From Golubevia sp. BC0850 (taxonomy: Eukaryota; Basidiomycota; Exobasidiomycetes; Golubeviales; Golubeviaceae), in contig JAAVVG010000019.1 in assembly GCA_012976225.1 (NCBI GenBank), positions 310,001 to 374,000 of the forward strand: a stretch of 64,000 nt of DNA. The letters are read 5' to 3'. How positions within the stretch are numbered: the stretch's first letter is position 1; each line of letters opens with the position of its first letter. The notes below the pieces were generated by a model. It ran no database searches. It worked only from the letters and a program-made list of their open reading frames with translations, and was not told where the DNA came from. This document shows positions 25,401 to 37,314 of the stretch, one piece after another. Position numbers and translations under genes: made by a program.

Positions 25401-27069
25401 GGAAGCCAAATTCATGGCTCCAGAATTCGATCCAACAGACGTTTCTTACAATTCTGAAGGTCAAGTCACTGGTGCAACTTTGGAAGCTTTGGTAGAAAAA
25501 ATAGCTCCTCATGACACAACTCCAGACAATACTTTCTCAAGGACTTTCTTCTTATGTTTCAGACTTTTCACAACTCCTCTTGCATTATTCGAGATTTTAG
25601 TCGCTCGTTATAATCTTCAACCTCCAACTGACATCGATCTAACAGAAGAAGAACTAGATTGTTGGAATGAGAAAAAAGCCACTCCAATCCGAGTCAGAAC
25701 TTTAAATGTCTTCAAAACTTGGTTAGAAACTCATTGGCATCCACCAACTGATCATGTTGTTCTAGATGGTTTAATTGAATTCTTAAGAAACTCTCTTCCT
25801 ACTACTGGTCCATTAGCTAGACAAGGTCAAAGACTAGCTGATTTAGCTCAAAAAAGAATCATCTCCGGACCTCTGAAATCAAACGCTTTAGGTGGAAATA
25901 GTTTAATCAGACCGGGAGGTGGTTTACAAAGAGCAGTTTCAACTGACAGATTGAAAACCGTAGTTCAATCAAGCGGTGTTATTGGAATTGATGGCTTGAG
26001 TTTAAACAAAGGAAATGCTCAAACTCCTGCTCCTACGATTTCGAAAGCCATGCTACTCTCTTTGAGAGCAAGTCCTGCAACTTCTATCAATGTTACCGAT
26101 TTCGATCCACTAGAATTGGCCAGACAATTGACTTTGATGGAAAGTAAAGTTTATTGCGCTATTTCTCCTGAAGAGCTTTTGGGTCAGGAATTCAGTAAAA
26201 AAGCTGGTGTTAGTAATGCTGTTCATGTTAAGAGTATGAGTTCTCTTAGTACTCATATTACTGGTTGGATTTCAGCTTGCATTCTAGGAGAAGGTGATGC
26301 TAGGAAGAGAACTCAATTAGTAAAATTCTTTGTGAAATTAGGTGATGTGAGTGTTCCAATCCCTCTCTGTCTGGAGAGAGCTTGAATTCCCTTTTTTTTA
26401 AACTCAGCCCGTGCTAACCTTTCTTGGATCCAACTTTTGTTCTCTACGTTTCCTCTTTCTCATCAGCGATGCGCATCTCTCAACAACTTCAATACTCTAA
26501 TGGCAATTCAATGTGCTCTCAATTCCTCAACCATTGCAAGACTTAAAAGAACTTGGGATGGTCTACCAACGAAATATAGAGGAATGATGGAATCTCAACG
26601 CAGAGCTGTAGAACATACTAGAAATTTCGCAGGTTATAGAAATCGTCTAAGAGAAACTTTACCGCCAGCTTTACCATTCTTAGGACTTTTCTTAACCGAT
26701 TTAACTTTTTGTCATGAAGGGAATTCAGCAACAAGACCTTCTCCTTTAAATCCTCAAAAGAAACTTTTGAATTTTGACAAGTATGTTAAAATGTCTAGAA
26801 TCATTGGTGAACTTCAAAGATTTCAACAAACTTACAATCTGCTTGAAATCCCTGAGATTCAAAACTATTTGAAAACGGTTTTGAACGAAGTTGGAAATGG
26901 GAATATTGGAATTGGTGGTGGAAGTGGGAATGCTGCTGATGATCTTTATAGAAGAAGTCTTTATCTTGAACCTAGAAGTAATGACACCATTGGAACCAGT
27001 TCGGCTGGTGGAAGGAAAGAACATGGAGATTCTAAATTGGGTGGACTTGATATCTTTAATTGGAAGTAA
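22435..27069 (+). CDS. SH3-domain Ras guanine-nucleotide exchange factor (Cdc25-like)
   Basis: Two exons, 22435-26346 and 26467-27069, encode 1504 residues. It activates Ras by GDP/GTP exchange at the membrane, upstream of cAMP or MAPK signalling in fungi. An SH3 domain lies at about 47-103 (VIALHDFSSNNATCLSFQQG, DDSGWWDGE, GWFPSNYV). A long serine-rich disordered middle follows, with a helical block at about 225-365. The RasGEF N-terminal domain is at about 1008-1140 (TLEALVEKIAPHDTTPDN, TFFLCFRLFTTPLALFEIL). The catalytic domain begins near 1218 (DFDPLELARQLTLMESKVY, LSTHITGWISACIL) and continues across the intron (NNFNTLMAIQCALNSSTIAR, FLGLFLTDLTFCHEGN, FQQTYNLLEIPEIQNYL). The order SH3, RasGEF-N, RasGEF matches Cdc25/Ste6-type proteins. 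The intron sits between KLGD and RCASLNNF inside the catalytic fold. A poly-Gln run near the N-terminus may vary in length. Confidence 0.95.
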
Positions 27070-27618
27070 GGGTTTAAGTTCTTCCTCTCCGCTCTCTCCT
27101 TCTTTTAACTCTAATTTTCCGGAGTATCGATCAAGCTCTCTTTCAAGATTTCTCAAATCTGATTTGAAAGGTCTGCCAATCCCAAGTCACTCATTCAAGA
27201 TTCCTTGTACTTTTTAAGTCCCTCTCTCTCTCTCATTGCCTTCTCTTTCCCCCTTTCCCCTATTTTATTTATCTCCCTATCGTTTCTCTATTAGTGTTCT
27301 TTTTCAAAATATCCCCTCCTCTCCATCTCTCACTTGTTTAATAATCTCTCATTTCCCCCTTTTTTTCTCCCTATGGGCCTGTTCTCTTTCACCTGAATCT
27401 TCTTGTACATTTATCACATCTGGTTTTTTTCTTTTTTCCTTTTTGCTTTCTTATCTTTTCTCAAATCTCTCAAAACATCTTCTCTGGAATTCAAAAAGTC
27501 GTTCTCCGCTTTCAGAAAAAGGAATGATCTGACGACAAGTCTGGAAAAGCTGCGCGTCTTTCTCTCCCTCCACCAGACTTGACACCACTCTTCTTCTGCT
27601 GTTATCAATTCCACAATT

Positions 27619-28110
27619 ATGAATTCAAAAGTTGATTCAAAAGACAGTCAAGGATCAGAAGAACTTCCATCTTACACAGAAGTCGCTTCTTCCACTAACA
27701 ATTCCAATTCTTCAACCTCCACTGCTAAGCAACCGTCTACATGTCAACCTCAACTTAATTCTAATTCTACAACTTCCAATCAATCAGGCTCAGGTCCTTC
27801 TCATACAATCACTTTACCTTCTTCAGCTCTCAACGCTCCTATCAATCCCAGCGCAATCTACCTACTAAATCCAGAAGCCAGAAGAGAAATCAGTTCAAGA
27901 ACCAGAAGCAGATTTTGGAAAGCTTTCTTCTTCGCTTGGGCCATTTGGCTCATCATCAGCTTATTAACTGGTGGTGTGGTTGATGAGGCTATTAAACAAG
28001 GTCAGAGAGAACATAGAAGGAAGCATCATGGGAATGGTGCTGATTGGATTGGGAATGAAAAAGTGGATGTAGCTCCTGCTTCGCTTTGGGAATACGTTCG
28101 TTCAACTTGA
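27619..28110 (+). CDS. small single-pass membrane protein, unrecognised
   Basis: Intronless, 163 residues from ATG 27619. The N-terminal 90 residues are Ser/Thr/Asn/Gln-rich and begin with an LPSYTEV motif, close to the (L/P)PxY motifs bound by WW domains of Rsp5-type ubiquitin ligases. One membrane segment follows (FWKAFFFAWAIWLIISLLTG, about 104-123), preceded by RTRSR and followed by a basic stretch (QREHRRKHHG). The charge pattern suggests the N-terminus is cytosolic. The family is not recognised. It lies 550 bp downstream of the RasGEF, on the same strand, with a CT-rich leader. A role as an adaptor for membrane-protein ubiquitination is possible from the PY-like motif alone. Confidence 0.65.
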   Translation: MNSKVDSKDSQGSEELPSYTEVASSTNNSNSSTSTAKQPSTCQPQLNSNSTTSNQSGSGPSHTITLPSSALNAPINPSAIYLLNPEARREISSRTRSRFWKAFFFAWAIWLIISLLTGGVVDEAIKQGQREHRRKHHGNGADWIGNEKVDVAPASLWEYVRST

Positions 28111-28952
28111 TGAGAGACACTTTCGTTTCCTAATTAAAGAAAGAATTGTAAATAGCTGGTGAGTTGACTCTTGGATCGATTGAGTGGATCTTGGGGAGAT
28201 GAAGGGGATAGCATGGAGGCTGAGCAGCATACCGACAGTCATCCTCAACCTTCTCTTTTCTTTCGGCACTCTCTTTTTCGTTTGATACCTTTGGTTGCAT
28301 AACCTTATCTGATCCGCCGCGTTCTATCTTTCTTCTTTGCCCTCGCAGTACATACTAAGAAGTGGCAAGACCCCTCTCTTAGCTCCTCTCTCTCTCTCAC
28401 TCTCACCTCCTCCCAACATTCAACGGACTCCACGTCCTTCTTGATTCTTCCTGTACAGTAATGTTATGTAGGTCTTGCGTTTGTAATCCATCCCATTCCA
28501 TTCGTTCCTTATCTCGAAACAATGCTTTGGGTTGATGGTCTCTCCTCCCCATCTTGCCTTCCTTCACGCCGCCAACCAGTCAATCCCTCTTCCGGCCAAG
28601 AAACTAGAAAAGGCACCCCTCTTCCGAATCGACTTTCGCCTGTCGCCTTTCGAAGCGAACGAAACCTAAAGCCTAAAGCAGGACTGACCGATTTTAGCCT
28701 TTTCCAACAATCTAGCTTGGGCGTCAAGTATCAAACGTGTCAGTCGCAGTCACGAGCCGAAACGTTCTCATTTCGAAAGAGGGTATAAAACAAAGGTGGG
28801 GATCATTCATTTTAAGAAGTTTCTCCTCCTTTGTACTCACTCTCCTTTCTCTCTTCCTCCAAAAGCCTGCCTGGTGCACTTTGCCCTCTCTCTCTCTCAT
28901 CTCGATACACCCCCCGTATACCTCAACACTCCCTTTTGCCACCTCCAACAAC
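28111..28952. other. intergenic, lipase promoter region
   Basis: It contains the 3' end of the small membrane protein gene and the promoter of the lipase gene. CT repeats (28388-28410 and 28888-28900) precede the lipase start. A TATA-like GTATAAAAC lies at about 28781, some 170 bp upstream of the lipase ATG. No coding exon seen. Confidence 0.4.
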
Positions 28953-30321
28953 ATGAAATTCTCCCTATCCCTTCTAGCTCTCTCTCTTTCTTTGGTCTCT
29001 GCCGCTCCAACCATCGTCAAAAAGGATGGAACTACTGGAGCTGTAACTCAAGATCCAGATGTCTCTCGTTACGTTCCAGCCGCTGCATATGCTAACGCAG
29101 CTTACTGCCCCATGGCTGTAGGTAAGTATTCGAACATTTCTGTTTGAACTGAACAAGTACACGTTCGTCTTGCTAACTTACGCGTCTTGTCTCTTCCTTA
29201 GGAAACAAGGTCCGCGATGCTACGATTACTTACATTGCCGGAAACGGTAGGGATGTTCAACGTACCTATGTAGCTTATAGTCCTTCAGATGGTATCATTG
29301 TTTCCGTTATGGGTACTAACACTTCTTCTATTAGCTCCATTGAGAACGATATCAAGATCTTGAGAGTCGATCCTGATGAGAGACTCGCTTTCTTGGGTGA
29401 TGGAGTTTCTGTTAACGACGGATTTCAATGTGAGTTCTTGTTGATTCAAGCCTTTGTGCTTAGATTTGAAAGAGGAATCAGGAGTCTTTGCTGCTGCTTT
29501 CGAGCGCATCATTTGATGTTGACGTCTCTTCTCCTTTCTGTTCTCTCTTCCTCTTCCACTTTTCTCTCCTACAGCTGCTTGGGTCGACTCAGCAGATGAT
29601 GTTCTCACCGCGGTCATGAAGTTACAATCCCAACATCCAAACGCAAAGACTTTGATTACCGGACATTCCTTAGGAGCCGCAATCGCACTTTACCATGCCG
29701 CGTATATCACTCACCAGACAAACAAAGCAGTCGTCAGCACCGTCTTCGGTCTTCCAAGGTGAGCTGTTTGGATTCCAAAGTTTTTCCCCTCGCCTCATGA
29801 CTGACCTTGTCTCTCTCCCATCAGAGCTGGAAACGACAACTGGGCAGATGCGTTCGACAGAACGGTTTCCGATCATCGTAGGGTCACTAATGCTAAGGAT
29901 CCTGTACCACATCTTCCAGGTTCGTAAGCAGAGAGAGGGGAGAAGGACAGAGTCAGCGATCTTTCTGGAGAGAAGTGTTGACCCTCTTTGTTCTTCTCCG
30001 TTTCTTCCTCTCACCATCTACCAGGTGAAAGCCTCCTGGGATACCAACATCCTTCTAACGAAGTTTGGATTCAAAGTTCCGGTGCTAACGCAGCTGTTGA
30101 CTGCGCTGGACAGGAAAACTCAAAGTGCGCCTATTCTATTAGTCCATCTGACTATGATACTTCAGAGTGAGCCATTCTTTCGGTTTTCTGTCAACAAAGC
30201 AGCACAAAAGCAGGCTTGAAACTTACCAAACTTCCTGCTCTCCTCACACTCCTATTCTCCTCTTCTCTTGTCCAACAGCCATGATGGTCCATACTTTGGT
30301 CAACTCATGAACTCTTGTTGA
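28953..30321 (+). CDS. secreted class 3 lipase
   Basis: Exons 28953-29121, 29202-29429, 29575-29758, 29825-29919, 30025-30166, 30279-30321; 286 residues, all phases fit. A triacylglycerol lipase or feruloyl-esterase-like hydrolase acting outside the cell. A signal peptide is clear (MKFSLSLLALSLSLVSAAP); VKKDG just after may be a propeptide cleavage site. The fold follows Rhizomucor-type lipases: YVAYSPSDGIIVSVMGTNTS before the lid, the nucleophile elbow TGHSLGAA (Ser), the Asp in NAKDPVPHLP, and the catalytic His in HDGPYFG near the C-terminus. Two cysteines bracket VDCAGQENSKC, a common disulphide in this family. The fourth intron uses a GTTCGT donor, less usual here. Length agrees with the family (about 270-300). 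A TATA-like element lies upstream at about 28781. Confidence 0.93.
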
Positions 30322-30689
30322 ATACTGGTGCTCGGGAGTTGAGCCTTCCTTGTCTTTTACATCCAAAAAAAAACGCCAATCTACTTCATTCTTTTTCTAT
30401 ACCAAAGAGAAGTGAATTGAAGTGAGAGTGATTATTACGACAAGAGACGACAAGAGTCTGTAATGACTAGAAAAGAATCTGTGATGACTGAAAGGGTATT
30501 TTGATGAACAGGGAAATCGAAAATGATGGGAACATGCTGGAGAAAGGATCGTGTAGACAGATAAGGGAGAGTGGCTAGTGTCGACGGGATGGAGTTCGAT
30601 AAGCCTTCGCGGGCGGGAGAGTGCTGTTTCAAGGGATAAGAGACGGCATCTGTTAGCTCAGTTACATTTCCAGAGGATCGACCAACTAC
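30322..30689. other. intergenic between convergent genes
   Basis: This 368-bp gap between the lipase and the DUF6534 gene holds their 3' UTRs. An A-run follows the lipase stop at about 30366. Nothing else seen. Confidence 0.5.
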
Positions 30690-32087
30690 TCACAAGGTAG
30701 ATGCAGCCTCATGCATCAACAGTCCTTGACTTGAGCTTCTTCTCTGACCGGAGGATTCGTCTCTTCTCCGGCTTGTCATTTCTCTTTGACTTCCGATTGA
30801 GTACTCTTCTATCCTTTGATTTCTGGTCTCCGTGATTGATACTCCATCCACGACCGGTCTCAACATCTCACTTGTGGCGACTCGAAAACTGCTCCCAATC
30901 GACGAACTTCTACTCCTACTTCTGATTCGATCGTCATCGTCCAGTCTTTCGATTTCTTCCGCCGCAGTAACATTGAATGAAGGAAGCTGACTCATTAACC
31001 TTTGGTTAAGACTTGAATTTTCGTCCAAGGGTCTTGATAGCAAGACACTGAAGATGCTGATTGCGTACAATTTTGGTAGAGCGAAACCGACTGCATACGC
31101 TTCGGCTCGAGAAGGTAGCAGATAGACTGGAGAGAAAGAAAAGAATGACGATCTCTGTCAGTTAGATTGCTTTGGTCAAGCCGGCGTCCATCTACCTTGA
31201 TCGTGCCTTTTCTCGTAAACTCACTGATAATCATCACGATAGTTGCTGCACAACAAGCTGCTCCCGTTTGCCATGCAATCCTTGTCAACCTGTCCAACAG
31301 ATTGTCGCTTCTTGAGAATCCGTTCCTGGCTCGTTTGAAAGTGCTGACCAGACCATAGGTCAAAGTCAGGTCCAAAGCTAAACTTGATATGAAAGAAGGG
31401 ATCAGGTAAAAGCGAGAAGGTTTCGTAACTCCGGCCCCAACGGAAGTGATGATCTTCTTGTTGATCACCGACCAATCTGCAAAAATGGAGAAAGCCAGAT
31501 TGATGGCTAGAAGCAGGATGATAGGGCCCAGGAGACTGTAGATACGCTTCTTGGTAGATGAGGTTGCAGTTGAATAAACGTAGATCCTGTAGGCAAAGAA
31601 AGCTTGACAGCAAAACGACTGAGTTGTGTAGAAAGCTGCTTGAACTACGAAGGTGCCGTTCACTTTCAGAAGATATTTGGCGTCTCCACTTGGTGATTAA
31701 AGGTTTTAACGGTGAAAGACAATGTCGAGAAGGAAAACATCGAGACGTCAGTAAACAATGCTTAAGGCTCTTTCTTTCCTTGGCACTCACCTATGCTGTA
31801 TCAGATAAGTCCAAAGACAGGCAAACGAGTTTACCGAATCCATGAGGTTCAATAGTAGCAGAAACACCACTCCGCATTTCACGACTTTTCCATCGCTTCG
31901 TACGTGCTTTCGATAAGCATGTAATTGCATCCTGTGATTCAGAGAGGGGTTTTTGCTCAAGGTCTGTAAGTAACACAAAGGGAAATTGATTTCTCTACGT
32001 CCACAGTACTCACAAAAGAACTCCGAATAAAACGAAATTGAAAGAGCATCCGATCAAAACAGGCCCTAAAGACCTACTGAGATCCAT
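30690..32087 (-). CDS. DUF6534-type seven-helix membrane protein
   Basis: Basidiomycete-expanded membrane family of unknown function, sometimes likened to GPCRs. Exon 1 (32014-32087) gives MDLSRSLGPVLIGCSFNFVL, the family's typical LGP.L.G..N first helix. Exon 2 (31791-31963) has LSKNPSLNHRMQ and helix GVVFLLLLNLMDSVNSFA. Exon 3 (31225-31688) has GDAKYLLKVNG, then FYTTQSFCCQAFFAYRIYVY and three further helices. Exon 4 (30690-31126) has LLPSRAEAYAVGFALPKLYA, then the conserved end SIFSVLLSRP and an Arg/Ser-rich cytosolic tail of about 100 residues. Exons 2-4 are in phase with each other. The 50-nt intron between exons 1 and 2 has good splice sites but leaves the frame off by one step, so either exon 1 ends elsewhere (a GTTCTT donor after FVLFG would restore phase) or there is an indel. 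Confidence 0.75.
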
Positions 32088-33460
32088 CGCGTCCCTTTCT
32101 TGTTTCATTTCTCTAAAATTTCTCTTTCTCAGGTTTGGTAAAAGTAAGTATCGTGAGTGGCTGCGTATTTTGGGCCTTCGAGGTTGCTTTAGCTCTCTTC
32201 CTGGCCCCCTGAGATTCGATTCCGGGAAACCACCTCGAGGAAAGCTGACGGTTCTAGGTGGGCAGACTGGAAGTGATTGAAGGATTTGGAGTCTCTTGGT
32301 GTTTCTGTACAGTTCATAGAAGGGGAAGGGGGAAAGGGGAAGGAAGACTAATTTCGCAAACAAGGCTGCAATTTGTAGTTTCTCGAGGTCGATTCGAAGG
32401 CACGGACTTCGTCGCCCATCCTCCATCGGGCGATTCTCTGTAGACCTTTGAATATTTGAATAACGTGATTTTCAATCAAAACCCACTTCGTTCCGTTCCC
32501 CTATCGCTCTGTTTACAGCCTAGTAGAACGGGAAGTTAGCAGAGGGAAACCTCACTGGCGTCAAACGAACGAGATGACCGCGGTGATCTAATTCGAGCTC
32601 GCCCATTACCGCCACCACCAATGACCAGACTTTGCATCGGTGAATCTTCTTGACCGAGAAGTCTTTGAGTAGCACTATAACTGATTCTTTCCCACCATGT
32701 GTTTGTTGTCGAACACCAGAGACTCCTTACTCGTCAAGTCAAGTCAATAGATTTAGCCGAGAGCGACTGCGAGAGGATTTTTTTTTCACAAGCTCTTGTA
32801 GTCTTCTGAATGTCTAGAAAGCACATTCCAACTCTAATTCCTAGAAGCCCCCCCCCCCTACCCCCTGGGGACTCGGGAAGTCGATTCTTCACAGCTGACA
32901 AGCAGCAGGTGAAGGCTTGGAGGTGTGGTTGCGACTTCGGAGCCTTTTTATTTTCACTCTGTTTTGAGATTTAGAGTGATAGAGTATCTCCTCGTGAGTT
33001 ACAAGGAATGATTTGCTTTGCCTTCAGCGTGAACAGACGATGGCGTGCTGGTTTCACGGGAAAAGCAGTCCTTAGCATCGCCAGGTTTTGTCAACCCACC
33101 AAGCCAAAAGCATTCAGGCCTCAGTCTGTCCCATTTCTGAAGTTTGAGATGTAGATTGTACTAGGAATACAATGTCGGGAAGGTCTGGTGACAGGTCCAA
33201 AGAAATAGGGCATCGAGAGAGTGTGTGAATTCTAGGTAGACCCCCTTGTTTTCTGTCAAAGCAGGGGGTTCACCGGACCTTACATCTACCTCTTGTCATG
33301 ATACTCGGTCCAGGAAGCTGTAATTTGTATTACAAAGAGGTGAATGATCAGCCAAAGAGCACACAGACCTCTCAGGAGGTTCGACCTCTGGTCCACAAGA
33401 TATTGGCTCGAAACTTCCCCAAGCCCCATCTTTCTCTCTCTTTCATTTCAAACAGGTCGG
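32088..33460. other. intergenic region with a C-tract
   Basis: About 1.4 kb between divergent genes. No convincing exon. A C-run followed by TACCCC lies at about 32850-32870 and a T-run at about 32779. Short open stretches at 32010-32426 and 33298-33498 lack splice or family support. Confidence 0.4.
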
Positions 33461-34325
33461 ATGGGAAACTTGAAGTCCAAGTTTCAGATAGAGAATAAGC
33501 TCAGCAACAGGGATTTGAAGATTCTGTTCCTGATTTGGGATTCGGAAGAGGTGAGTACTTGTACATTTTGTAGCTATACACTTCTGGCCTTCTATGGGTC
33601 GAGGACAAAAGGCGTTGCTGATTGAATGTCTTATCATCTCTCTAGGTGCTCTCCGAAACGAAATTGGTAGAAGCTGCAAAGGGGAAACATAGAAAGTTAG
33701 GACAGAAAGAAGGAGGGATCGAGTACTCAATCGAGTTTTTGAAGATCAAGGTGAGCTTCAGGTTGTGTTTTGACCAGCATAGACCTTTCTGACAACTGAC
33801 AACCTACTCCATTCGAATTTCTGACTCAGAATATAATCAAAACGATTGAGTATGAAGGGAGAGAATCGCTGATTTTGACGAGGAAGTTCCAGGTAGAGGT
33901 GGATGAATTGTTTCGATTGAAGCTTCGAAAGAAGGGAAAGGGTAGGAAAGAGCAGACCGTCAGTGAGATAAGTGAAAGTAAGTGTCAATGTAACTTCTAG
34001 AGCTCGAGATATTTTGAGAAGGGAACGGAGATCTCGCGAGGTCAGAGGTGGGAGGCAATCAAGAGCTTTGGCGGATTCAGAATGAGAAAGAGCTTCTTCA
34101 GAAACTCGTTTCAGCAACATTGACTTATTTCTTTCTTTACCATACTCTTTTGAATTTCCTTGTCCAGCCCTGTCGCCTTCCCGAGAGTCAGAGGGCCAGA
34201 TTGAGAGCGCCAGTTTGGACGGAGGTGCTGTTGGAATTAAAAAGAGGACACCTTTGGCAACATTGAATAGAAGGGACAGTCGAGCTAGTAGCGTTGATTC
34301 ATTCCATTCATTTCGGTCTGAATAG
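33461..34325 (+). CDS. hypothetical protein, four exons, basic
   Basis: Exons 33461-33550, 33646-33750, 33830-33977, 34168-34325 join in phase to 166 residues. Each boundary has a GTGAGT, GTGAGC or GTAAGT donor and a YAG acceptor, the main evidence for the gene. The protein begins MGNLKSKFQIENKLSNRDLK, continues LVEAAKGKHRKLG and KTIEYEGRESLILTRKFQVE, then a basic LRKKGKGRKEQ stretch and a serine-rich end. No family recognised. MGN at the start could in principle be myristoylated. After the TAG at 34323 the same frame stays open to 34529 with K/R/E-rich sequence (VELVKLSVVEMIPSF); TCTGAATAG itself resembles an intron end, so a longer product is possible. A 255-codon frame on the opposite strand overlaps it and looks like a shadow. 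Confidence 0.5.
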
Positions 34326-34669
34326 GACTTGAGATCTGGAGGGAGAAGAAGAATGGTCGGAGTTAAGAAGCAGCAGGATAAGAAGGGAACGAGGAGAGCA
34401 GAGGGAGTGAGGGATGGAGCGGAGGTGGAGAATACCGCGATTAAAGAGGATAGAGTTGAACTTGTAAAACTAAGTGTAGTAGAGATGATACCATCCTTCA
34501 AAGATCCAAAGAAAGAACGATTCAAATGACGTCGACCGTTGTCGCTCTCGGGCCAAGCACAAAGCCAAAGTCCACAATGTCAGGAACGATCTTCCCTCTC
34601 TTCCTTGCCTTTCCTTGCCTATCCTCCTTCCTTTTTCCCTCTCATTCCTACCCAATTCCATACCCGAAA

Positions 34670-37314
34670 ATGCCAGATCTAGTAGGTTCAATCGATGCAG
34701 GAACGACTTCAGTTAGATTCATAGTTTTCGATTCAGTAGCAACTTTGATAGCAGATCATCAACTTGAATTCACTCAACACTTTCCTCACCCAGGTTGGCA
34801 AGAACAAGATCCTCATGAAATCGTCGACAAAGTGAATGAATGCATTTCAGAGACTATCAAGAAGTTAGAGCAAGAAGGGAAATACAGTGGTAAAGACATT
34901 AAAGTGATTGGAGTCACTAATCAAAGAGAAACCACTGTAGTTTGGGATAAGAAGACTGGAAAAGCTTTGACCAGAGCTATCGCTTGGCCAGACGCTAGAA
35001 ACACTGCTACTATTAGAAAGTTCGCTGCTAGGAGTGAAAAGGGTGTAGATGCCGTTAAAGAAGAGACGGGTTTGCCTCTTTGTGAGTATCAAGAATCAAT
35101 TGGAGCGAAGAGGTGGAGTGGGACAAGGAAGAGAAGGAAGAAAGCTCTTGTGGGAAGACTCTCTTCTTTCGAAGCTGTCTACCAGCTTTGTACATCCTTT
35201 CAGCTCTTCTATCGTCTATTGCTATATTCAAATCCGACCAACTCGCTCACAATCTACATTACCATCTCTTCCTCCCCCACTCCAATGCATTGTCCTCCCT
35301 TCACTCCCGGCTTCGCCTATCCACCATCTCCTGGTCCATCCAGCTACCTATTTCGCTGCCACCAAGCTTTGTTGGATGTTAGAACACGTTCCAGAAGTCA
35401 AGAAGGCTCACGATGAGAAGAACATGCTTTTCGGCACTGTAGACAGTTGGTTGCTCTATGTGAGTGATGAACACAGGCTTCGATTCGTCGTGCCTTGGTG
35501 ATTGAAGCTCGGATGGATCAAAAGAGGAAGCGGGGCTCGTATGAGGAGTCTGAGGAGATGAGGGAGGACGTCACGCTTGAGGAGACTGAGGGTGGGGATA
35601 AGCGGTGCAGAAGCAGAGGGAAGAAAGAGAGGATTGAAGGCGTATGGACAACCTCGATCTCTTCTAACGTTCAAGAGATATCACACCATCTAAGAATATA
35701 TAGATCTATATCTTCAGGAAGCATCCTCCTTCCGGTTCAGATGTTTCCTTATCTCCCTTCCCCTCCTTGGCGTATTCCTTCCTTCCTTCCTCACCTGCTC
35801 TCCTCTCTTATGATGAACCCCTCTTGCCAAGCAAAGCTTTTACTGATATTTCCCTATCCTTTCAACCCTATCTCCACTCTTTTCTCTTCCTACGTCTTCC
35901 CTCAGAACCTAACCGGAAAAGCAATCCACATCACCGATTCCTCAAATGCCTCTAGAACTCAATTCATGGATCTCAAATCTCAAGCTTGGTCACCCAAGCT
36001 ATGTGAATTCTTTGGAATTGATATGGATATTTTACCAGAGATCAAGTCTTCTGCTGAAGTTTATGGAAAAGTTAAGGAGGGACCTTTGGCTGGAGTCGAA
36101 ATTGCTGGAATTTTGGGAGATCAGATGGCCGCGCTCGTTGGAAACAAGGTGAGCAGAGAAAGAGCTTCTTGATATTTTGAAGAAGTCTGAGATACTGTAG
36201 GAATCGATCATTGGGTTGATCGAACGCTCGCTAATCAGTCGTTTCCTACCTTTCCAGTGCTTGACTGCTGGTGAAGCTAAGAACACATATGGTAAGTTCA
36301 GTCTGTGTGTGTGTGTGTGACATCCCAATTATCGTCCTAACACGCTTATTCTTCCCCTCTGTGCTCTTTAGGTACCGGAGCTTTTCTACTATACAACACA
36401 GGAGACAAAGTTGTCAACTCCACTCATGGACTTCTGTCCACCATCGCCTACAAAGCTGGTCCAAATGCTCCAGTTCACTACGCTTTGGAGGGTTCCATCG
36501 CTGTGGCTGGTTCTGCTGTCAAATGGGTCAGAGATTCTCTAGGACTTATCTCTGACGCTAAGGAGATTGGTGAATTGGCTGGTCAAGTCAAAGATAGTGG
36601 AGGAGTCTACTTCGTCACCGCTTTCAGTGGTCTGTTCTGTCCTTACTGGGACGATACTGCTACTGGAACTATTGTTGTGAGTTGAAAACAATGGGAGCTC
36701 GGCTTCGAGAGTTCTTATTTCCAAATTCTTAGGATTGGTCTTTCTTACGGTTTCTCTTTCTTTCACTCTTCGTCATCAGGGATTGACTGGATTCACAGAC
36801 AAGAGGCACTTTGCTCGTGCCACTTTGGAATCGGTTTGTTTCCAAACCAAAGTCATCTTGGACGCTATGGAGAAAGATAGTGGAGTTCCACTCAAAGCTC
36901 TTCAAGTCGATGGAGGTCTGACTAACTCTGATGAAGCCATGCAAATTCAAGCTGACATTCTCGGAATCAATGTAGAGAGACCTGAGATGAGAGAGTGAGT
37001 TTACAGAACAAGGATCTCGAGCTCGACGCATCTGTCTTCGGAAGATTTTATTGACCCTCTTTCGCTTTTTCCCGTTTTTTTCCCTCAGGTCCACCGCTCT
37101 TGGATCAGCACTTCTAGCAGCTTCAGCAGTTGGACTCTTCGGATGGGATGTCAATGACCCAAAGACTCTAGAGAAAGTCAACGCTAAAGGTAAACAAGTG
37201 TTCACTTCCGAAATCGATGACCAGAAGAGAACTAAGATGTTAGCTGGTTGGGAAAAGGCTGTCACTAGAGCTAGAGGTTGGAATGAACAGGATAACGAAG
37301 GCGAATCCAAGTAA
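34670..37314 (+). CDS. GUT1: glycerol kinase
   Basis: Exons 34670-35081, 35344-35459, 35906-36148, 36258-36291, 36372-36676, 36780-36994, 37089-37314; 516 residues, phases all fit. It phosphorylates glycerol to glycerol-3-phosphate in the cytosol, the entry step of glycerol use; with the nearby lipase it could serve triglyceride breakdown. FGGY-family marks are [16 protein letters not shown] (phosphate 1), the substrate loop [50 protein letters not shown], and [15 protein letters not shown]. The last part carries [16 protein letters not shown] and the adenosine motif VDGGLTNSD. Two introns (262 and 446 nt) are much longer than the rest. The frame is open 48 codons upstream to an ATG at 34526; I prefer 34670 because [13 protein letters not shown] matches the family start. 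Length is usual. Confidence 0.95.

Noticed and set aside
32850-32872. C-tract as a telomere-like repeat
   Set aside because: A single homopolymer run followed by one TACCCC; no repeated telomeric units.
33758-34525. A 255-codon open frame on the minus strand
   Set aside because: It runs antisense through three introns and four exons of a plus-strand gene with consistent splice phases, has no recognisable domain and begins with unconvincing context.
35460-35905. Separate small gene inside the glycerol kinase
   Set aside because: The stretch is a 446-nt intron: exon phases on both sides match and the protein reads SWLLY then NLTGK as in other glycerol kinases.
36308-36320. TG dinucleotide repeat
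   Set aside because: A short microsatellite inside a glycerol kinase intron, with no sign of function.
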